A stretch of DNA of 64,000 nt, taken from Oerskovia turbata (lineage in GTDB: Bacteria; Actinomycetota; Actinomycetes; Actinomycetales; Cellulomonadaceae). The position numbers and the translations under genes are program-made. The notes below the pieces were generated by a model, which worked only from the letters and a program-made list of their open reading frames with translations, was not told where the DNA came from and ran no database searches. The stretch spans positions 62,001 to 126,000 of the forward strand of contig NZ_JOFV01000003.1 of the NCBI RefSeq assembly GCF_000718325.1. The letters run 5' to 3'. Below, one piece after another: positions 51,004 to 58,990 of the stretch (positions are counted from its first letter, which is position 1; each line of letters starts with the position of its first letter).

Positions 51004-51076
51004 CGACCCCGACCCGTGCCCGTCCGACGGACCGTGCACGGAGCCTGTGCTCCGCCGTCGAGCGCATACTGGACCC

Positions 51077-51535
51077 GTGCCCAAGGTTCCCTTCCTCGCC
51101 CTGACCGTGAGCGCCGTCGTCGGGCTGCTCCTGACCGGGTGCGGGTCCGAGCCCGCGCAGGATCTCGACGACACCGTGCTCGCCGGGATCGTCGCCGCGG
51201 GCCGGTCGGACGGCGACCTCGACCTCATCTCCACGACCCACTTCGACTGGCAGAAGGCCGTGATCGTGTGCCCCGGCGACGACCCGACCGACGTCGCGGA
51301 GGCCGCCGGGACCGACGGCCCCGCGCAGGGCGAGCTCCCGAGCACGGTCGACGTCGGCACCGGCCACCTCGTGTTCGTCAACGACGACGAGGTCGCGCAG
51401 GTCGCGGACCTGCGCCTCGCCCAGGCCGACGTGTGCTCCGAGGACCTCTCGATCACCAACCGGGTCCTGAGCCCGGGCGCGAGCCTGCACGTCGCCCGCG
51501 GCACGGGCGACGGCTGGGTCGTGACACGGGGCTGA
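51077..51535 (+). CDS. Putative lipoprotein of unknown function
   Basis: 152 aa. Lipoprotein signal ending LLLTGC (Cys22). The mature part is acidic and contains only two further Cys residues (VIVCPGDD and ADVCSEDL), which could form a disulfide. No recognised domain. The GTG start has CATACT 6 nt upstream and no ribosome-binding site, so it is probably leaderless. It is convergent with the phosphonatase-like gene. Confidence 0.7.
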   Translation: MPKVPFLALTVSAVVGLLLTGCGSEPAQDLDDTVLAGIVAAGRSDGDLDLISTTHFDWQKAVIVCPGDDPTDVAEAAGTDGPAQGELPSTVDVGTGHLVFVNDDEVAQVADLRLAQADVCSEDLSITNRVLSPGASLHVARGTGDGWVVTRG

Positions 51536-51569
51536 GCCGCCGGGCTCCCCGGGTACCGGGTGGTGGGGG

Positions 51570-52430
51570 TCAGGCGTTGAGGCGTGCCACGAGCTCCGGC
51601 AGGTCCGCTACCGAGTCGAGCAGGAAGTCGTGACGCTCGCGCCCGAGGTCCGCCGCGCCGAGCTTGCCCGTGAGCACCCCGACGACCGCCCCGGCCCGCG
51701 CGTTGACCCCCGACCGCAGGTCGAGCACGGTGTCGCCCGCGACGAGCACGCGCGCGGCGTCGAGCACGCCCGTGCGCTCCATGCCGCGGTGGACCATGTA
51801 GGGCGCCGGGCGGCCCAGCGGCACCTCGTCGGCGCACGTCACGGCGTCGAGCGTGACGTCGGGCGAGAGCCACTGCTCGGGGCCGGACGCGACCGTCCAG
51901 CCGAGCACGTCGAGGATCCCCCGGGTCACGTCGCGCGTGAAGCCCGTCGTGAGCGCGACCTTGACGCCTGCGGCGCGCAGGGCCGCGAGGGCCTCGGGGG
52001 CGCCGGGGATCGGGGTCGGCGGGTTCAGCCGGTACGCCTCGTGGAGCAACGCGGTGAAACGCGCGAACGCGGCGTCGACCGTCGCCTCGTCGGGCGCGGG
52101 GGCACCGTCTGTGCCGGAGGTCCTGTCAGAACCAGCGTGAGCCAGGGCGCTCGCTGGTTCTGACACACCGATCGCGAGCAGGGCGGTGATCGCCGCGCGC
52201 TTCTCGGCGCCCATCCAGTGCTGGACGTCCGACGACGTCGCGCCGCTCCCGTGCTCGAGGACCGCCGTGTGCAACGCGTCGTAGACCGCGCCGCCCTCCT
52301 CGACGGTCGTCCCCGCCACGTCGAGCGCGACGAGCTCGATCGCGAGGGGCGGTCGCGCGGCGGGCGAGGTGGGCCCGTCGGGCACGGCGGGTGCGGTGGT
52401 CGCGGCGGGTGCGGTGAGGGTGCCGGTCAT
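51570..52430 (-). CDS. Phosphonatase-like HAD hydrolase with an in-frame palindromic insertion
   Basis: 286 aa. HAD nucleophile Asp37 in VALDVAGTTVEE (the D-x-A-G-T form of phosphonoacetaldehyde hydrolases), a Lys in HWMGAEKRAAI at the place of the PhnX Schiff-base region, TTGFTRDVTRGILD and GDTVLDLRSGVNA. These PhnX-like proteins occur with GntR, FAD oxidoreductase and PhnCDE-like genes, as here, and are proposed to break C-P bonds. Odd: residues 89-102 (V-S-E-P-A-S-A-L-A-H-A-G-S-D) come from a 42-bp family A element in the cap region, next to an already variable stretch. Its start overlaps the GntR stop (ATGA). Confidence 0.9.
   Translation of the reverse strand: MTGTLTAPAATTAPAVPDGPTSPAARPPLAIELVALDVAGTTVEEGGAVYDALHTAVLEHGSGATSSDVQHWMGAEKRAAITALLAIGVSEPASALAHAGSDRTSGTDGAPAPDEATVDAAFARFTALLHEAYRLNPPTPIPGAPEALAALRAAGVKVALTTGFTRDVTRGILDVLGWTVASGPEQWLSPDVTLDAVTCADEVPLGRPAPYMVHRGMERTGVLDAARVLVAGDTVLDLRSGVNARAGAVVGVLTGKLGAADLGRERHDFLLDSVADLPELVARLNA
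52124..52165. repeat. 42-bp palindromic element, family A copy 5 (inside a gene)
   Basis: Starts TGTCAGAACCAGCGTGAG and ends CTCGCTGGTTCTGACA. In frame in the PhnX-like gene, on the same reading frame relative to the element as the two copies in the NHL gene. Confidence 0.95.
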
Positions 52431-53365
52431 TCGGAGGGCTCCTGGTTCGGGTCGGTGACGCTGTTGGCGTCGGTGAGGTCGGTGAAGGGGGCCGCGTCTG
52501 CCCGACCGACCGTGGGCGACACGAGGGACGCCGCGGCGGCCGACGCCGTCGGGAAGCGGACCATCGAGAGCGACGTGTCCTGGGTGTTGTCGATCGTGAA
52601 GGCCGCGAGCTCGGGCAGGTAGCGGTCGTCGGCGTACTCGACGGGGACGCCCACGGCGTTGCGCGTGGTGCGGCGCTCGCGCAGCAGCGGGGCGCCCGCG
52701 GGCACCTCGAGCAGGTCGGCGTCGGTCTCGTCGGCCGCGACGGCGTCGATCACGTGGCGGGCCGCGTGCAGGTCCGCGCCGCGTGAGATGAGGTGGTCGT
52801 AGATCGAGCCGGTGTCCGGGTCGAACTCGAAGATGAGGCGTCCGACGGGCTCGATGAACGTGTCACGCTCGACCATCGCCGGGACCCCGTCGAGCAGGCG
52901 CAGGCGCAGGACCTCGACCACGGGCGTGCCCTCCTCGAGGCCCAGGGCGTCGGCCGCGACACCGTGCACGCCGCGGCGCGCGACCTCGACGGTCCGCTGA
53001 CCGGGCACACGCCCGACCCCTGCGGCCCACCGGCTGAACGACAGGAACGTCTCGAACGGTTGCGGGACGGCGCGCGAGCGCACGACCGGCGGGCGCCCCT
53101 GCCCCCCGCCGATGAGTCCTTCGCTGCGCAGCGTCCCGAGCGCCTGGCGGACCGTGCCGCGCGAGATCGAGAACTCGGCGCACAGCGAGGACTCCGACGG
53201 GAGCGAGTCGCCGATCGCGTACGTGCCGGACACGATCCGACGGCGCAGCTCACCCAGCACGTGCTGGTGCAGCGGGCCGTGCGAGGGCTGTGCCGCCGAC
53301 GCCGCCTGGGCCGAGGGGCCCGCCGGGGACGGTGCGGTGCGGGGGGACGACGAGGACTGAGCCAT
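52427..53365 (-). CDS. GntR/HutC family regulator of the phosphonate locus
   Basis: 312 aa. Winged helix (LHQHVLGELRRRIVSGTYAIGDSLPSESSLCAEFSISRGTVRQALGTLRSEGLI in pieces) and UTRA effector domain (GTPVVEVLRLRLLDGVPAMVERDTF ... PVEYADDRYLPE). Both ends carry low-complexity extensions of 30-40 residues. It is like PhnF-type regulators. It is translationally coupled to the PhnX-like gene and divergent from the FAD oxidoreductase; the perfect palindrome at 53467-53482 is its likely operator. Confidence 0.93.
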   Translation of the reverse strand: MAQSSSSPRTAPSPAGPSAQAASAAQPSHGPLHQHVLGELRRRIVSGTYAIGDSLPSESSLCAEFSISRGTVRQALGTLRSEGLIGGGQGRPPVVRSRAVPQPFETFLSFSRWAAGVGRVPGQRTVEVARRGVHGVAADALGLEEGTPVVEVLRLRLLDGVPAMVERDTFIEPVGRLIFEFDPDTGSIYDHLISRGADLHAARHVIDAVAADETDADLLEVPAGAPLLRERRTTRNAVGVPVEYADDRYLPELAAFTIDNTQDTSLSMVRFPTASAAAASLVSPTVGRADAAPFTDLTDANSVTDPNQEPSE

Positions 53366-53466
53366 GACTTGACCATACAGGCCGCTCCCTCACCGAGATC
53401 GGCGATCTGGTGACTGCCGCATGAACCCCACGGAAGAAGCGCCAACGCCAGGTGAACACTCCGGAA

Positions 53467-53482
53467 ACTTGTCTGGACAAGT
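53467..53482. promoter_or_regulatory. GntR/HutC operator, perfect palindrome
   Basis: ACTTGTCTGGACAAGT has perfect 7-bp arms, of the NxTGTCTAGACAxN type bound by HutC/PhnF-like GntR proteins. It lies in the divergent gap, 102 bp from the regulator start and about 50 bp from the FAD oxidoreductase start. Confidence 0.85.
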
Positions 53483-53530
53483 CGCGGAATCGCTTGATCC
53501 GTGCTCGATCCGCACGGCAGTGTCCGTGTC

Positions 53531-54766
53531 GTGAGCAGCACAGCACCTCGACGCCCGGACCCGTCCGGCCGCGCCCCCAGACTCCCGGCCGGCCCCACCG
53601 GCACGCGCACCCCGTCCGCAGGGACCGACCTCCCCGCCCGCGTCGACCTCGTGGTCGTCGGCGCCGGGATCGTCGGCCTCGCGCACGCCGTCGACGCCGT
53701 CGGGCGAGGACTGTCCGTCCTCGTGGTCGAGCGCGACGACCGCGCCGTCGGCGCCTCGGTCCGCAACTTCGGGCACGGCTGCTTCACCGCGCAGGACGGC
53801 ACGGCCCTCACCTACGCCTTCGCGGCCCGCGAGCGCTGGATCCAGCTCGCCAAGGAGGCCGACTTCTGGCTGCGCGAGTCCGGGACCGTCGTCGTGGCCC
53901 GCGCCGACGACGAGCGGCAGGTCCTCGAGGACTTCGCCCACGGCCGCGACGGGCACGTCCGGCTGCTCGACCGCGACCAGGTCCTCGACCGCGTCCCGGG
54001 CGACCCCGCCGAGGTCGTCGGCGGTGCGTACCTGTCCCAGGACATCCGCGTCGACCCCCGCGAGGCGGTCCCCGCGATCGCCCGCTGGTACGCCGAGCAG
54101 CGCGGCGCCCACCTCGCCTGGTCCACGACCGTCCAGGGCTTCGAGGCCGGCAGCGGCGTGACCCTCGTGCGCACCTCCCGGGGTGACGTCGTCGCGACCA
54201 AGGTGATCCTCGCCGTCGGGCACGACGTGGACCGGTTCTTCCCCGACGCCGCCGCCGCCGCGGGCGTCCAGCGGTGCACGCTGCAGATGCTGCGCGTCGA
54301 CGCCCCCGCGGGCGCAGGCAGCGGCCCCCGCGAGATCGACCCCGCGATCTTCACCGGCACCTCGCTGCTGCGCTACGACGGCTTCCGCCACTCCCCCGCG
54401 GTCGCCGCCGTCCGCGAGCGCCTGCGGGCCCAGCACCCCGCCCTGATCGACGCCGCGGTGAACCTCATGGTCACCCAGCGCCCCGACGGGACGCTCACGC
54501 TCGGCGACACGCACGCCTACGCGACCACGCCCGGGCCGTTCCACCCCGAGGCCCTCGACGAGCTCCTGCTCACCGAGGCCGCACGGCTCTTCGGCACGGG
54601 CCCCCTCACGGTCCGCGAGCGCTGGCAGGGCGTCTACGCCTCCGCGCCCGCACCGTTCCTCGACGTCACGCCCGTGCCGGGCGTGCGCACGGTGTCGGTC
54701 ACGTCCGGCATCGGCATGACCACCGCGCTCGGGCTCGCCCCGCGCGTGCTCGACAGCTTCCTCTGA
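53531..54766 (+). CDS. FAD-dependent oxidoreductase of the phosphonate locus (TIGR03364-like)
   Basis: 411 aa. The N-terminal dinucleotide-binding motif is VDLVVVGAGIVGLAHAVDAVGRGLSVLVVERDD in pieces (GxGxxG). Other marks: GASVRNFGHGCF, a DAO-like barrel with VGGAYLSQDIRVDPREAVPAIARWYAEQ, and the C-terminal FAD contact SVTSGIGMTTALGLAPRVL. This DadA/glycine-oxidase-like group is linked by context to phosphonate catabolism; oxidation of an aminophosphonate or hydroxyphosphonate side chain is inferred. The start is unclear: GTG at 53531 is used, GTG at 53501 is possible; neither has a ribosome-binding site. Confidence 0.88.
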   Translation: MSSTAPRRPDPSGRAPRLPAGPTGTRTPSAGTDLPARVDLVVVGAGIVGLAHAVDAVGRGLSVLVVERDDRAVGASVRNFGHGCFTAQDGTALTYAFAARERWIQLAKEADFWLRESGTVVVARADDERQVLEDFAHGRDGHVRLLDRDQVLDRVPGDPAEVVGGAYLSQDIRVDPREAVPAIARWYAEQRGAHLAWSTTVQGFEAGSGVTLVRTSRGDVVATKVILAVGHDVDRFFPDAAAAAGVQRCTLQMLRVDAPAGAGSGPREIDPAIFTGTSLLRYDGFRHSPAVAAVRERLRAQHPALIDAAVNLMVTQRPDGTLTLGDTHAYATTPGPFHPEALDELLLTEAARLFGTGPLTVRERWQGVYASAPAPFLDVTPVPGVRTVSVTSGIGMTTALGLAPRVLDSFL

Positions 54767-54808
54767 CAGACGACCCTCTCTCGCGAAACCCCCACCCCAG
54801 GAGAAGAC

Positions 54809-55744
54809 ATGCACCGCAGCCGCACCGGCCAGGCCACCTCGGTCCTCGCCGCCGCACTGCTCCTCGGCGCACTCAGCGCCTGCTCGACCGGCACGGCCGA
54901 CGCGGGGACCAGCGCCGACGGCGCCGAGTCCGCGACGTGCCCGAACGGCGTGATCCGCTTCGGTATCGAGCCCTACGAGGACCCCGCCAAGCTCGAGCCC
55001 GCCTACCAGCATCTCGCCGACGCCCTGTCGGAGAAGCTCGACTGCCCGGTCGACCTGACGATCGTCGAGGACTACTCGGCCGAGGTCCTCGCCATGGAGA
55101 ACGGCAAGCTCGAGCTCGCGCAGTTCGGCCCGCTCGGGTTCGTGTTCGCGAGCGAGCGTGCCGACGCGGAGCCCCTTGCCTCGTTCGGCCTGGCCGACGG
55201 CTCGCTCTCGAGCTACACGGCCGGGATCTGGGTCCCCGCCGACTCCCCGGTCCAGAGCATCGAGGACCTGCCGGGCCACTCGCTCGCGCTCGGCTCGACC
55301 GGCTCGACGTCGGGCGACGCCCTGCCGCGCTTCGCGATCCTCGACGCGGGTCTCGCCGAGACGGACGTCGAGATCACGTACGCGGGCGGCCACCCCGAGG
55401 CGCTGCTCGCGCTGACCAACGGTCAGGTCGACGCCGCGCAGATCAACTCCCAGACGCTCGCGACCGCCGAGCGCGAGGGCACGTTCGACTCCTCGGCGTT
55501 CCGCCAGGTGTGGGAGTCCGACCCCGTCCCGAACGACCCCATCACGGTCGCCGGGTCGCAGAGCCAGGAGTTCAAGGACGCCGTGCGCGAGGCCCTCCTC
55601 ACGCTCGACACGGCCGACGTCGAGGCCATCGGCGCGTTCCTCGACGTCGACCCGGCGGGCCCGCTCGTCGAGGTCGACGTCGACACGTACCAGCCGCTGT
55701 TCGACCTCGCGAAGACGCTGAAGCTGACCGCCGACGACGTCTGA
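54809..55744 (+). CDS. phnD: Phosphonate/phosphite ABC transporter substrate-binding lipoprotein (PhnD-like)
   Basis: 311 aa. Lipoprotein signal ending GALSAC (Cys25). PhnD family marks: IRFGIEPYEDPAKLEPAYQHLADAL, VEDYSAEVLAMENGKLELAQFGPLGFVFA, and GSTSGDALPRFAILDAGL, in which Ser/Thr residues bind the phosphonate oxygens. GGAG precedes the ATG. It is 42 bp after the oxidoreductase and starts the importer part of the operon. Confidence 0.95.
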   Translation: MHRSRTGQATSVLAAALLLGALSACSTGTADAGTSADGAESATCPNGVIRFGIEPYEDPAKLEPAYQHLADALSEKLDCPVDLTIVEDYSAEVLAMENGKLELAQFGPLGFVFASERADAEPLASFGLADGSLSSYTAGIWVPADSPVQSIEDLPGHSLALGSTGSTSGDALPRFAILDAGLAETDVEITYAGGHPEALLALTNGQVDAAQINSQTLATAEREGTFDSSAFRQVWESDPVPNDPITVAGSQSQEFKDAVREALLTLDTADVEAIGAFLDVDPAGPLVEVDVDTYQPLFDLAKTLKLTADDV

Positions 55745-55883
55745 CCCTCACGGACGTGCGCGGGGTGGTCGCCGGGTCGCCCAGGCCCGGCGACCGCCCT
55801 GTACGTCCCGTCCGGTCGGCAGCGATCCCGACCGTCCTGTCCCCCGCGGGCTCGCGTCCCGCTCCAGCAAGGAGTTGTTCCAG

Positions 55884-56831
55884 ATGGCTTCACACCACGG
55901 CGCGCTCGCGCCGGGCTCGCCGGGGCTGCCCGGCGGGCCGGGCGGCCCGTCCGGTCCCGGCGCGGCCGAGGGCGTGCTGCACCTGCCCGACGGCGTCCGC
56001 TCGCCCGGTCTGCACGTCCGCGACCTGCGGGTCCAGTTCAGCACGCGCTCCGAGGCCGGCGACGCCGTGCTGCGCAGCGCGGTCGACGGCATGGACCTCG
56101 ACGTCGCGGCGGGCGAGCTCGTCGCGATCCTCGGCGCCAACGGCTGCGGCAAGTCGACGACGCTCAGGTCCGTGATCGGGCTCGCGCCCGTGGCGGCGGG
56201 CGAGGTGTGGGTCGACGGCGAGCAGGTCCTCCCCCACCACCGGACCTCGGCGGCGGAGCAGCACGAGGCCAGGCGTCGGGTCGCGATGATCTTCCAGCAG
56301 GTCAACCTCGTGCGACGACGCAGCGTGCTCGACAACGTGTGTGCCGGGGCGCTCGGGCGGCTGCCGCTGAGCCGGTCCCTCGTGGGGTCGCTGTTCCCCC
56401 ACGACCTGCGCGCCGAGGCCATGCTCTGCCTCGACCGGGTCGGCCTCGCCGACCGTGCGCTCGACCGCGTCGGTCAGCTCTCGGGCGGGCAGCAGCAGCG
56501 CGTGGCCGTCGCGCGCGCCCTGTGCCAGCGGGCGAGCGTCCTGCTGGCCGACGAGCCCACGTCGGCGCTCGACCCGGCGGCCTCGACCCAGGTCATGGAG
56601 CTGCTCGCGACCCTCGCGCACGACGAGGGGCTCGCGGTCGTCGCCGTCCTCCACGACCCCGAGCTCGCGCGTGAGCACGCCGACCGCCTCGTCGGGATGG
56701 TCGCGGGCCGCGAGCGCCTCAACGGTGCGCCGGACGCGGTCACGCGCGACGCCGTCGAGCACCTGTACGCGGCCGAGACCGCTTCCGCGGCCGTTGCCCG
56801 GACGACCGTCGGAACGAGGATCCCCGCATGA
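55884..56831 (+). CDS. phnC: Phosphonate ABC transporter ATP-binding protein (PhnC-like)
   Basis: 315 aa. Walker A GANGCGKST, Q-loop IFQQVNLVRRRSVLDNV, signature QLSGGQQQRVAVARAL, Walker B VLLADEPTSALD and switch His in VLHDPELAREHAD. A Gly/Pro-rich N-terminus of about 45 residues precedes the domain. I chose the ATG at 55884, 9 nt after AAGGAG. Its stop overlaps the permease start (ATGA). Confidence 0.95.
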   Translation: MASHHGALAPGSPGLPGGPGGPSGPGAAEGVLHLPDGVRSPGLHVRDLRVQFSTRSEAGDAVLRSAVDGMDLDVAAGELVAILGANGCGKSTTLRSVIGLAPVAAGEVWVDGEQVLPHHRTSAAEQHEARRRVAMIFQQVNLVRRRSVLDNVCAGALGRLPLSRSLVGSLFPHDLRAEAMLCLDRVGLADRALDRVGQLSGGQQQRVAVARALCQRASVLLADEPTSALDPAASTQVMELLATLAHDEGLAVVAVLHDPELAREHADRLVGMVAGRERLNGAPDAVTRDAVEHLYAAETASAAVARTTVGTRIPA

Positions 56832-57727
56832 CCGCCACCGCCCCCACCCGCTCGCCCCGCTCGCCGCGCTCCTCGCGCGGCGGCTCGCCCGCCCGGGCCG
56901 AGGGGCCGTCGCCCGAGAGGCTCGCGCACGTCGTCGTGCCGACGGCGCACCGCTCGGGCCGGCAGGTCACGACCTGGGTCACCGCGGGTGCGGTGCTGCT
57001 GGGACTGCACGTCCTCGCCTGGCAGGGCACGGGCTTCTCGATCAGCGCGCTCGTGGGCGGCTGGGAGGGCATGGCCCGGTTCGTCGGCGAGGCGTTCCCG
57101 CCCGACCTCGACTGGTCGACCGTCGTGGCTCCCGGGCTCCAGGCCACGCTCGTGACGCTGTGGATCGGGCTGCTCGGGACCACGCTGTCCATCCCGCTCT
57201 CGCTGCTGCTCGCGGTGCTCGCCGCACGCGGCAGCACGCCGGGGTCGTTCTGGTACCAGGGGTCGCGCGCGATCCTGTCGTTCTTCCGCGCGGTGCCCGA
57301 CGTCGTGTTCGCCCTGATCTTCGTGACCGCCGTCGGGCTCGGACCGTTCGCGGGGGTGCTCGCGCTCGTCGTCCACAACACGGGCGTCATGGGCAAGCTG
57401 TGGGCCGAGGCCATGGAGGAGATCGACCCCGGGCCCGCCGACGCGCTGCGCACCAACGGTGCAGGCCGCACCCAGGTCGTCACGCACGCCGTGCTGCCCG
57501 CGGTCGTGCCGCAGTTCCTGGGCCTGCTGCTCTACCGGTTCGACGTCAACGTGCGCTCCTCGCTCGTGCTCGGGCTCGTGGGGGCCGGCGGGATCGGGTT
57601 CCTCATCAACAAGTCGATCAAGCTGTTCCGGTTCGACGAGATGCTGACCTACATCCTCATGGTCCTCGTGCTGGTGTGGGTGGTGGACCGCTTCTCGTCC
57701 TGGGCGAGGGCAAGGATCGCGGTCTGA
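56828..57727 (+). CDS. phnE: Phosphonate ABC transporter permease (PhnE-like)
   Basis: 299 aa with six membrane segments. Family marks: TLVTLWIGLLGTTLSIPLSLLLAVLAARG, FFRAVPDVVFALIFVTAVGLGPFAGVLAL and the ATPase-docking loop EEIDPGPADALRTNGAGRTQVVTHAVLPAVVP. GLVGAGGIGFLINKSI is typical of PhnE. It ends the operon; a family B palindromic element follows 19 bp later. Confidence 0.95.
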   Translation: MTATAPTRSPRSPRSSRGGSPARAEGPSPERLAHVVVPTAHRSGRQVTTWVTAGAVLLGLHVLAWQGTGFSISALVGGWEGMARFVGEAFPPDLDWSTVVAPGLQATLVTLWIGLLGTTLSIPLSLLLAVLAARGSTPGSFWYQGSRAILSFFRAVPDVVFALIFVTAVGLGPFAGVLALVVHNTGVMGKLWAEAMEEIDPGPADALRTNGAGRTQVVTHAVLPAVVPQFLGLLLYRFDVNVRSSLVLGLVGAGGIGFLINKSIKLFRFDEMLTYILMVLVLVWVVDRFSSWARARIAV

Positions 57728-57746
57728 GGCCCCACCCGTCGGTGCC

Positions 57747-57822
57747 GAGCATGCGGTTGGCGTCCGAATTCGTGTGATTCCGGACGCCAACCGCATGTTC
57801 GGCCAACGCCAGCCGCATGTTC
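57747..57822. repeat. Palindromic element, family B copy 3 (76 bp)
   Basis: GAGCATGCGGTTGGCGTC at the left, then GACGCCAACCGCATGTTC and a third, more divergent inverted copy ending CAGCCGCATGTTC. One direct and two inverted motifs, between the convergent phnE and AbiEi-like genes, a terminator position. Confidence 0.9.
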
Positions 57823-57834
57823 GGCACCGAACGA

Positions 57835-58764
57835 TCAACGGCCCAGCACCGCCCGGACCGTGCGCCCCACTCCCGGCAGGTCACGAGACGTGAACCGCAG
57901 GACGTCGACCTGCCCGGTGCCGACGATGAGGTTCTGCCGGTGCCGGTCGGCATACACGGCTCTCGGCTCGCCATGCAGCTCGTGGCCGTCCATCTCCGCC
58001 ACGAGCCAGCGCCCGTCCGCCCGGCGCCACGCCATGTCCGTCCGCAGAGGCGCCAGACCGTCGGGGTGCTCGATCGGCAGCTGGAGGGTCGTCGGCGGAA
58101 CCCCCTCGTCGAGGCAGTCGAGCCTGCCGAACGACTCGAGCGGCGACTCCGCCCGCCCGTCGGCCACCGTCCACAGGTCATGTGTACGGGCGACCCCGCG
58201 CCGCCCCCGGGACATGTCGTGCGCGACCTCGAGGCCCCGTGGGCCGATCGCACCACGGTGCAGCGCCGAGTCGAGGACGGCGAGCGCGTTCGCACGCGGA
58301 AGCTCGGGGACCGCCTGGGCCAGCGCCCAGTCGACCGTCGCGAGACGCCGCGCCCCGACCCGGGTCGTCGTCATCCCGTCGTCGAACTGGCGCAGTCTGA
58401 CGCCCTCTCGGTCGACCCGGTTCACCCCCCTGGGGAGTGCGGCCTCAGGACGGATGGCGACCGGCAGCCCCTCGATCCCGTGCAGCGCCAGGGCACATGC
58501 ACCGACGGCGACCGCGCCCGGCCCGAACGCGAGCAGCGCCGCCCAGGCCGCGCGGCGCCGTCGGGCACCGAACGGCTGCTCGCGGACCGGCACGCCGGAC
58601 GTGTCGTAGACCCCACGGGCGATCCGAAGCCACTCGCCACGGGCGACGAGCCCTCGGACCTGGCCGTCCGTGAGTCCTGAGGCACGGGCCTGATGGATGT
58701 CGACCAGGCCCGCCTGGTCGACGGCGTGGACGAGCAGAGCGGGCGGCACGGGTCGACGAGGCAT
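57835..58764 (-). CDS. AbiEi-like winged helix / DUF559-type nuclease-fold protein
   Basis: 309 aa. The N-terminal 70 residues (VDIHQARASGLTDGQVRGLVARGEWLRIARGVYDTSG in parts) match the AbiEi antitoxin-type winged helix common in actinobacteria. The C-terminal part (SPLESFGRLDCLDEGVPP ... TDMAWRRADGRWLVAEMDG ... DRHRQNLIVGTGQVDVLRFT) has the spacing of a DUF559/Vsr-like PD-(D/E)xK fold. No AbiEii-type toxin gene is adjacent, so a working toxin-antitoxin pair is unlikely from this locus alone; these proteins are usually solitary and of unknown role. CTGGAG lies 7 nt before the ATG. Confidence 0.75.
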   Translation of the reverse strand: MPRRPVPPALLVHAVDQAGLVDIHQARASGLTDGQVRGLVARGEWLRIARGVYDTSGVPVREQPFGARRRRAAWAALLAFGPGAVAVGACALALHGIEGLPVAIRPEAALPRGVNRVDREGVRLRQFDDGMTTTRVGARRLATVDWALAQAVPELPRANALAVLDSALHRGAIGPRGLEVAHDMSRGRRGVARTHDLWTVADGRAESPLESFGRLDCLDEGVPPTTLQLPIEHPDGLAPLRTDMAWRRADGRWLVAEMDGHELHGEPRAVYADRHRQNLIVGTGQVDVLRFTSRDLPGVGRTVRAVLGR

Positions 58765-58866
58765 CGGCCCACTCCAGCGGATCGGCACGACGTGCGTGGG
58801 CGGCCTGGCCCGGACCTGTGGAGGACGGATCTGGGACCACGACTGTGGACGGCTCGGTCCGCCGCC

Positions 58867-58942
58867 GAGCATGCGGTTGGCGTCTGCCGAGCATGCGGTT
58901 GGCGTCGAAAATCCGCCCGATCCGGGCGACAACCGCATGTTC
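58867..58942. repeat. Palindromic element, family B copy 4 (76 bp)
   Basis: Two direct copies of GAGCATGCGGTTGGCGTC 22 bp apart on the left and one inverted copy (GACAACCGCATGTTC) on the right, like copy 1. It lies upstream of the AbiEi-like gene, which is thus flanked on both sides by family B elements (57747 and 58867). Confidence 0.9.
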
Positions 58943-58990
58943 GGCACCGGGCACCCGGGTACCCCGGCACCGGGCACCCGTGAGCACAGC

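Noticed and set aside
57835..58764. A type IV AbiE toxin-antitoxin system
   Set aside because: Only an AbiEi-like protein with a nuclease-fold C-terminus is present; no AbiEii nucleotidyltransferase is adjacent.
15720..58942. CRISPR repeats
   Set aside because: The repeats are single dispersed palindromes with no arrays, spacers or cas genes.
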